DNA of 26,556 nt. Origin: Polyrhizophydium stewartii. Lineage: Eukaryota > Chytridiomycota > Chytridiomycetes > Rhizophydiales. This document shows positions 19,933-26,556 of the stretch, one piece after another (the first letter of the stretch is position 1; every line of letters starts with the position of its first letter). The translations under genes and the position numbers were made by a program. The notes beneath the pieces are model-generated. The model had not been told where the DNA came from. It did no database searches and worked only from the letters and a program-made list of their open reading frames with translations. The stretch lies in contig JADGIZ010000101.1 in NCBI GenBank assembly GCA_027604665.1, forward strand, positions 1 through 26,556, read 5' to 3'.

Positions 19933-21644
19933 CTATTGTATTTGCGCCTGCACGCTGGCTCTCCCCAGCAGCGCCTTGAGGGTAGTGACGGCGTCTGAGC
20001 TGATCTGGGGGTTGGATGCAATGTTGAGTCGGAGGTCCCGGTGGCCCAGCTTGAGGCGCTGCCGTACGCCGTGGAGAATGGCGCCGCCGCGGACGCCAGG
20101 ACACGCCTGGATGGAAAGCATCTCGAGATGCGGTGCCGACTCGAGTGCAAGCTCAACTACATCGTCCGTGACGCCCGGATTCCATGACAGATTCAGGCGT
20201 CGCAACGATGTTAGCTTGGGAATTGTTTGCTCGAGCGCATCGGGAGACAGACGTGGACAAAGACTAAGATCGAGATCTTGGATTGTCTCCGGGTCGTTGC
20301 TTCCCAGCACCTCCAGAAACGAGTCCGAGAGCGCACCCAGACACGAGCCACGGATCGCGCGGAGGCGCGGGCAGTGCTTGATAATTGCGGTAAGGCAGCC
20401 ACTCGTGATGTGCGCGCTCTCGGCGACGCAGAGCACCTGCAAGTGTGGGCACCCGCGGCCGATCCTGGTGAACGCTTCCTCGATGGAAATGGCCAAAGGC
20501 AGAGCCAAGGGAATGTGCTCAATCAGCAGCGACTCGAGCCTGGTGCAACCAGCAATGTGCAAGAGCGCTTGGCGCGTGAGGCGGCCGCAGGACGACAGAT
20601 CAAGGCTTAAAAGTGAATCGCTCCACTTGGACGAGATTGCCGCAATGCCGACGTCATCCATGGCCGTCTTTGACAGAACAAGCGTTGTGATCCGGCACGT
20701 TGCCTTTGTGGTTGCATCGTGGTTAGAGTTGAGCGTTTCGCAGCTTGCACACCAGCAAACAAACCCACCCGCGAAAGATCAGCAAATGCGGCCCCGCTGA
20801 TTGAAAGGCATGAGCTGACGTTGAGCTCGGTGAGATGCGGGCACCGCAGGATGATCCCCGCCAACGACGGCGAGTCAAGCAGCACCATGTCAATGAGCAC
20901 CAGCCGTGATAGAACCGGCGCGCATCGTACGATCTGGATGAGCGCCTGGCCAGTGATCTTTGCATTCCGAGACATTGACAGCGACGAGAGCGAGGAGAGT
21001 CTATAACGGCAGAACGGCTCGAGCGATGTCCGCGGCAGCTTCGGGATCGCCCCGAGCTCAAGCGTCTTGAGCAACTGCCTGCTTTTGCGAGCAAACCACT
21101 CGAGGGCGTCGGCCGAGAGCCGACTGCCAAGCCAGGCCAGATCAAGGTGCGCCCACAGCGCCGGGTTATCCTGGAGTGCGCGGCGCCAGGCTCGGCAGGT
21201 CTGGCCGACGCGGATCATTGCCCGAACCGACAGGTGTCGGACGACCGCGACGAACATCTCGACGGGGAGGCCGAGGATGGGGCATGGAGCAGGCGCTGGA
21301 CGCTGGAGGGGGCGTCTGACAAGGCGCATGCCAGCGCCGGTCGCCTGCGTGGGTACTGCCTGTGAAGCCGGCTTGCTCAACTGCACGCGCTGCGTGGGCC
21401 GCTCGCTCGGAGTGCGGGTCAGAGCCCGCTCGACCGAGTCGGCGGCATCGTCGAAGCCAGGCGGGCTCGCTCCTGCAGCCAGAGCCGACCGCCGGGCGAG
21501 TGACAGGCTGCGCGACGCCAGGTCACTGTTGCCTGCCTCGAGCAGCAGCGCGGCGCTCTCGAGGAGGAGCGGCGCCAGCCGCGGGGATCCGGACTCGAGC
21601 GCGGCGATGCGCCGGTGCAGCTCGCGCAGCCGAGCGTCGCTCAT
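19933..21644 (-). CDS. F-box/LRR protein, Dia2/Pof3-like layout
   Basis: Probably the substrate-binding subunit of an SCF ubiquitin ligase. Two exons (20769-21644 and 19933-20703) joined across a 65-nt intron (donor GTGGGT, acceptor ACAAAG) give 548 residues. Residues 1-75 are helical and Ala/Leu-rich, with a TPR-like segment (ALLLEAGNSDLASRSLSLAR). A Pro-rich linker follows, then an F-box at about 122-168 (LGLPVEMFVAVVRHLSVRAM, CRAWRRALQDNPALW), then cysteine-containing leucine-rich repeats to the end (CPHLTELNVSSCLSISG, CPHLQVLCVAES, LRRLNLSWNPGVTDDVV). TPR then F-box then LRR at about 550 residues is the layout of fission-yeast Pof3 and budding-yeast Dia2, which act at replication forks. 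The start ATG at 21644 is preferred because earlier in-frame ATGs would overlap the DNA2 coding region. Assignment to Dia2/Pof3 is inferred; a generic FBXL protein is the alternative. Confidence 0.88.
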
Positions 21645-21686
21645 CAGCGGGTGAAGCTCTGGCGGCGACTCTGCCCCAAACGGCCC
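21645..21686. promoter_or_regulatory. 42-bp head-to-head gap between F-box gene and DNA2
   Basis: Only 42 bp separate the start codons of the F-box protein (minus) and DNA2 (plus). Core promoters and 5' leaders must therefore be extremely short or overlap the neighbouring coding sequence, unless one of the chosen start codons is wrong. No motif is recognised. Confidence 0.45.
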
Positions 21687-24600
21687 ATGTCGGACCGTCC
21701 GGCCGTGACCTGGCTCACCAGCCCACCCGCCAAGCATCTCTCCGTGCTTGGCGGCGACTCGTCCAGCCCATCGCCGACGCCGACCCACGGCGCGGCCCAA
21801 GCGGCCAGACGCACCAACGGGGACGACCCGGCCGACGACCAAGCGCTGCCAACGAGCGGCATCGGTGCCGAGGCAGCAGGCGAGCCTGGTCGCTCGACAC
21901 ACGAGCTGCTGCGTATGCTCGGGGTCGGCGGCGGCTGCGGCGTCCAGGGAAGCGAGAGATACGCCGAGCCGCCCAGGCCCCCTGCCACAGCGCAGCGCAA
22001 GCGGCGCAGGCCGCTGTCGATTGCGTTCGAGAACAGCCTGTCGTCGCCAGGGGTCGGCTTCTCGTCTCTGATGCAGGAGTGCGAGAGCGTCTTCGCAGCC
22101 GGGCCGAGCGAAGGCCAGCGCCTCGACGCTGGGGCAAGACCGCAAACAGAGGTGGCCGCAGCCTCCTTACCACCAGAGGCTCGGGCAGAGCTGGTGCACA
22201 CGCCCGTGCGAGGTGGGCCTGCGCTCGCCCGCGCTCGCGCGGAGTCGCCATCTGACCTCGAGCGCCGGACACAGGCGGAGCGCCAAGCGCGGACAGCAAG
22301 GAGCGCATTCGGCCAAGCCCCTCGAGAAGGCCCGGCCGGCGGAGCCAGGTAAACCCGACAGGCCGGTGGCATGCGGAGACGCGCGGGCTGATGGGATGGT
22401 ACGGCTTGGCAGAGGTTCGCGAGGCTGATTGTGCTCGAGGTTGGCACGAGGCTCGCTGGCGGACCGGCCTCTGAGCACGAGAAAGCCGTCCGCGTCCTGG
22501 ACGAGACGACGGGCCAAGAAAAGCTTGTCTTGCTGCGCGGCGAGTGGCTTGAATCGGAGCTAGCTCCTGGTGCGCATCGGTTGGTGTTATTCCTGCGCCT
22601 TCATGTCGATGCTCACAAACAAGTGCCGTCAGGCGACTTCATACACGTCACGGCACAAACTCAGAACGAGGCGGAGATTATTGTGGACTCGGACGACGGA
22701 GTGCTCATCATACACCCGGATCTTCTTGTCCCCGTCACCACCATCTCGGAGAGCTTTGCGTGTCTTCGCCGCACGGTCCTCAAGACGCGGATCAAGTCGC
22801 GCGAGCTCAACGCGCCGCTGGTGTTTGGCAGTGTGCTGCACGAGCTGTTCCAGAATGCTCTACGCCAGCGCAACTTCACCCTCTCCTTTTTGCACGAGGC
22901 CTGCCATTCGCTGCTCTCCAAGATTTCCGACGAACTGTTTGTAATTGACCTTGACGAGCAGAGCGCTTTCCAGCAGCTCCAGCCCATGATCGACGGGCTG
23001 CGGCAATGGGCGTACACTTTCCTCGCCGAGCCGCTGCGGGACCAGGTGGATCCGCACGTGTACACAAGCGCATCTGACCTGGCCGCGCGCTCGGCTGGGT
23101 CGCACAGCAAAGTTGACTCGATCGTCGACATCGAGGAGGCCATCTGGTGCCACACGTACGGCATCAAAGGTCACATCGACATTTCCGCGACCGTGCGCTT
23201 TGGCGGCGCGAGCATACCGCCTTCCCTTGCTCCGGTAGAGCTCAAGACGAGCAAGACAAACTACGGCGTGGACTCGCATCGCGCGCAGACGATGATATAC
23301 TCGCTTATCATGGCCGAAGCCTACGGCGTCGACATTGAGCAGGGTCTTCTGGCCTATGTCTGCCGAAACGAGAGCCACCAGGTACCCTTGCGATGGGGCG
23401 AGCTGCGCTCCATGATCATCATGCGCAACTCGTTTGCGTCGCACAGCGTGCGGCGCGACCAGCGCACAAGCAAGTTGCCCGAAGTTGTGCGCAACGAGCG
23501 GATCTGCAGCAAGTGCTACATGCTCGACTCGTGCCTGTTGTACCACAAAATTGAGGGCGGCACGGCTTCCGAATTCGGCCCGAACCCAGCGATTGGCGAC
23601 AGGATGGCCAGGATCAACGAGCGCCACACGCTGTTCTACAAACAGTGGGATGAGTTTCTTTCCAACGAAGAGCCCGATGCCGAGCAGAACACACGAGAGT
23701 TTTTTATACTGACGAGCCAAGAGCGCGAGCGCCTTGGGAGGTGAGAATTGCGTTGCTTGCTTGGCCGTTTTGTGCTCTGCGCTGACATTGGGTTGCGGAT
23801 CCAGATGTATCAGCCGCCTGCGCATCGAGCCGGTGGCGCAGGAAACGGCGACCCCCAATGACCCGGCTCCTGGTGGGCTGCAGTACGTCCTTTCCAAGGC
23901 AAACGCGGCCGAGCGTATTGACCTGCCCAACTGCGACATGGCCGAGGGCGATCCGGTGACCTTGCACTCGGAGGACGACCTGACGAGGCTTGGGATTGGG
24001 GTGATCACGTCGATTGATGCCGACCGTGTGTGTATATTTCTTGAGCGGCCCATCAAGGCTGGCGCGCTTCGGCACGGCGTGTTGTGCCGGCTCGACAAGG
24101 ATCAGTACTCTGGCGGAAACGCATCGGTTCGGCATTACTTGGCGTCGGTCTTCACGGACCAGCAGTTTGCAGATTGCCGCAGAAAGATAGTAGACCTCGA
24201 GCCGCCATCTTTCCTGACAACGGCCGGTAGTGAGTTTTCCTCGGGCGCTTCCGGCCTCAACATGTGCCAGCAGCACGCGGTCGATCACATCATGCGCGGT
24301 AAGTGTAAAATTGACGCCATTCAGCATGGGCTGACGGCTGACCAAGAGTGTTCCAGCGCAAGACTACGCACTTGTACTCGGCATGCCGGGCACTGGAAAG
24401 ACAACTGTGATTGCGCATGTGCTGAAGGAACTTGTATCGCGCGGAAAATCAGTTCTCCTCGCATCGTACACTCATTCGGCGGTTGATAACATCCTATTGA
24501 AATTACTTGGAGCCGGCGTCGACTTTTTGCGAATCGGAAACATTAACAAGGTGGCCCCAATCGCCCGCGTCGCGCCAAATGTGCTCAATATGAGTTTGAG

Positions 24601-26051
24601 TCTGATTTGACTGTGGCCCAGATTCATCCGGAGCTCAAGCCATATGTGACCGAGCAGCGCGCGCATGTTCGTAGCACCGCCAATGCCGCAGCACTCTATG
24701 GGTCGTCTCCGATCGTGGCATCGACCTGCTTGGGCCTCAATCAGTGTGTACTTGCTCGATGGCACAGACCAATGGCACCCACGCCGAGCTAACTGGTGCT
24801 ACGCAGTCCGGTGTTTGTGAAACGTCGCTTTGACTACTGCATTGTTGACGAGGCGTCACAAATCGCACTCCCCGTCTGCCTGGGACCTGTGCGCCTTGCA
24901 GGCGTCTTTGTTCTTGTCGGAGATCACTATCAGCTTCCCCCGATCGTGAGACGCGCTGATTGCTCGCGGATAAGATGTGTGGTGGCTGACTCGATCTTCC
25001 AGGCAACAAGCCGTGCCAACACAGACGAAACGCCAAAGTCTCTCTTCAAGCATCTCTCCGAGGCGCATCCCTCTGCCGTGGCTGTGCTGGAAGAGCAGTA
25101 CCGCATGAACAAGGACATTATGACGCTCGCCAGCGCAATCATTTACAACAGCAGACTTCGCTGCGGGACGGACGCTGTTGCAACAAAGGTGCTGATGCTT
25201 CCTGGCGCCGGCGCACTAAGCACATGGCTGCATCCGCATGGCGCACCTGCTTCCGAATGCCAGGATCGCGGCTGCTGGCTTTCATTGTCAATTGAGCCAA
25301 GGTATCTTATGCGTCGGCTCGTCAGCCATTTGATTTTGGTTAATCCATTGTCGACAACTTGTAGCCGCAGCTTGCTGTTCTTGGACACCGACGGTCTGCC
25401 AGCAATTGAGACACGCTCTGCGACTTTCATTCAAAACGACGTTGAAGCTAAAATCATCCAGCAGGTGCAACACAGCCCAAGAAACGGTGATGTGAGGATT
25501 CGTGCTGACTCTTCCAGCAGATTGTCATCTCGCTCTCAAAGGCCGGCCTCGACGAAACCGAAATCGGCGTGATATCTCCTTATCGATCGCAACTGCGAAT
25601 CATCAGTGAATTGCTCAGACGCTTGCCCAAGGTCGAGGTTCTCACAGTCGACAAATACCAGGGCCGCGACAAGGAATGCATCGTTGTCTCGTTGGTTCGC
25701 TCAAACAAAACGCAAACAGTAGGTAATTCGCCCTTTGCAATTGATAGGCATGCATACTGATCGAGAGCCAGATTGGCGAACTGCTGCAGGACTGGCGTCG
25801 CATCAACGTCGCTCTGACTCGAGCAAAGTCGAAGCTGATTTTAGTCGGATCTAAATCGACACTAGAGATGTCGCCCCTTTTTGCCGCCATGTTTTCCCAT
25901 CTGTCGGCCAGGGGATGCGTAAGTAGCCAGGTTGCTTCGGTTGCGCGAGATGAGGCTAACTGTGCTGCAGATCTTCCGTTTGCCATCAGGTGCGCACACC
26001 TTTCACTTGTTTAGTGACCACGAGGCCAGTGAAACGCAACCAGTGCCTTAA
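21687..26051 (+). CDS. DNA2: DNA replication ATP-dependent helicase/nuclease Dna2
   Basis: Cuts long Okazaki flaps and resects DNA ends. Eleven exons: 21687-22348, 22415-23740, 23805-24298, 24357-24550, 24622-24743, 24807-24945, 25003-25301, 25365-25464, 25521-25718, 25772-25918 and 25971-26051. They give 1253 residues with consistent phases. Residues 1-220 are disordered, with a basic patch (QRKRRRP). The RecB-like nuclease follows: [10 protein letters not shown] (His363), KGHIDIS (Asp476), PVELKTSK (Glu496, Lys498) and HRAQTMIYS (Gln512, Tyr516). Fe-S cysteines are Cys337 and Cys585, 588 and 594 ([10 protein letters not shown]). The superfamily 1B helicase has a Q-motif-like NMCQQHA, Walker [10 protein letters not shown] (836-844), [18 protein letters not shown] (947-950), [17 protein letters not shown] and NVALTRAK (1190-1197). 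Nothing catalytic is missing. The start is the first in-frame ATG and lies 42 bp from the divergent F-box gene. Confidence 0.98.
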
Positions 26052-26556
26052 TGGTCCAGCCGACTTGATCATCTCTCTGTCAGTAGCCTATGTGTCGTGT
26101 ATCTTCTAGCTAAAAAAAAAAAAGCGAGCTGATTAAAAACTTCAAGATGAACTATGTTGTATTCCGAACTTTGACTGTTTCTTCCGATTTTGAAATCTCC
26201 TGAAAAAAATCTGCATTAAGGCTCGCCGCATAAAAAAAATGTCCAGAAGAGGACTCGAACTGCACAAGAAGCGGTTTCCGGCACTCCAGTCGTCAATATC
26301 GGTGCTATACGCGCACTATGCCGCGCAGCTCGGTGAATCGGCACCGGAAAGCGCCAAAACCGCTTCGAGGCCGTGTTTGGCAGGCCATTTGCATGCTGCA
26401 ACGCTGCCCGAGTCGTTTGCGCCGCATCCGGCATGCCGCACTATTGATTTGTGGCCGCAGCGACGGTTTTGAACGGGAATACGCGCAATCGACAGATCTC
26501 GGTCCAGTGTGCAAAAACGCTCGCAGAACCCACAAAACCGCCGCCAGAGCCCGCAA
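26052..26556. other. AT-richer intergenic stretch downstream of DNA2
   Basis: About 500 bp without a credible protein gene. It starts with the DNA2 3' flank, a run of twelve A at about 26113-26124 and further A tracts to 26239. It then returns to GC-rich sequence containing a weak tRNA-like element. A 10-nt inverted repeat (GAAGCGGTTT at 26268-26277 and AAACCGCTTC at 26357-26366) lies in the same part. The short frames here resemble no known protein. Confidence 0.55.
26240..26328 (-). ncRNA. possible tRNA-like or SINE-type Pol III element
   Basis: On the minus strand, a near-consensus B box (GTTCGAGTCC, 26251-26260) is followed by TCTTCTGGACA and then a run of eight T (26232-26239), a typical Pol III terminator immediately after a tRNA-like 3' end. 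An A-box-like GGCATAGTGC (26313-26322) lies 52 nt upstream. However, the 5' seven bases do not pair with the 3' acceptor strand and the T stem is mismatched. It is therefore not a normal tRNA: either a decayed tRNA, a tRNA-derived repeat, or chance. Confidence 0.25.

Noticed and set aside
21362..22255. Plus-strand frame of 297 codons over the F-box/DNA2 boundary
   Set aside because: It overlaps the F-box exon in antisense and DNA2 exon 1 in another frame; the DNA2 frame joins by phase to the nuclease exon.
22860..24098. 412-codon minus-strand frame
   Set aside because: Antisense to the Dna2 nuclease domain exons.
1..26556. Bacterial operon, phage or CRISPR content
   Set aside because: All recognised genes are eukaryotic and intron-containing; there are no spaced direct repeats, ribosome-binding patterns or phage proteins.
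26305..26556. Short frames at the right end as a protein gene
   Set aside because: No family resemblance, biased Arg/Ala/Cys composition, and no splice or start context.

Overview
This is eukaryotic nuclear DNA: GC-rich, gene-dense, with about 49 short GT-AG introns that I could place by matching reading phase to conserved protein blocks. The gene content points to a flagellated fungus or a close opisthokont relative (a chytrid or blastocladiomycete type). There is a yeast-like phosphomannomutase and a TPR/F-box/LRR protein resembling Dia2/Pof3, and next to them a ciliary transition-zone protein, RPGRIP1L/MKS5, which only makes sense in a cell that builds a flagellum. The taxon is inferred, not proven.

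Layout, left to right: (1) 1-255, +, the 3' end of a Sec61 beta gene. (2) 392-1770, -, phosphomannomutase in six exons. (3) 1938 to about 7419, -, an RPGRIP1L homologue in about 20 exons, with coiled coil, two C2 domains and the RPGRIP1 C-terminal domain. (4) 7696-9282, +, fatty acid 2-hydroxylase with an N-terminal cytochrome b5 domain. (5) 9658 to about 11542, -, an unrecognised low-complexity protein with uncertain borders. (6) 11777-19887, +, the catalytic subunit of DNA polymerase epsilon, 13 exons, about 2334 residues. (7) 19933-21644, -, an F-box/LRR protein. (8) 21687-26051, +, Dna2 nuclease-helicase, 11 exons, about 1253 residues. (9) 26052-26556, an AT-richer intergenic stretch with a weak tRNA-like Pol III element.

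Functionally there are two themes. Sec61 beta, phosphomannomutase and fatty acid 2-hydroxylase serve the ER: translocation, mannose activation for glycosylation, and sphingolipid hydroxylation. The right half is a replication block: leading-strand polymerase, a probable replisome-linked SCF F-box protein and the Okazaki-flap/end-resection nuclease Dna2. They are packed with 45 bp between the tail-to-tail stop codons and 42 bp between the head-to-head start codons.

The most notable points are the replication gene block with its Dia2/Pof3-like middle gene, the RPGRIP1L gene, an unusual cysteine spacing in the last metal-binding motif of Pol epsilon, frequent GTGCG 5' splice sites, and several introns that are a multiple of three long and free of stop codons. 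I see no CRISPR array, bacterial operon or clear transposon.
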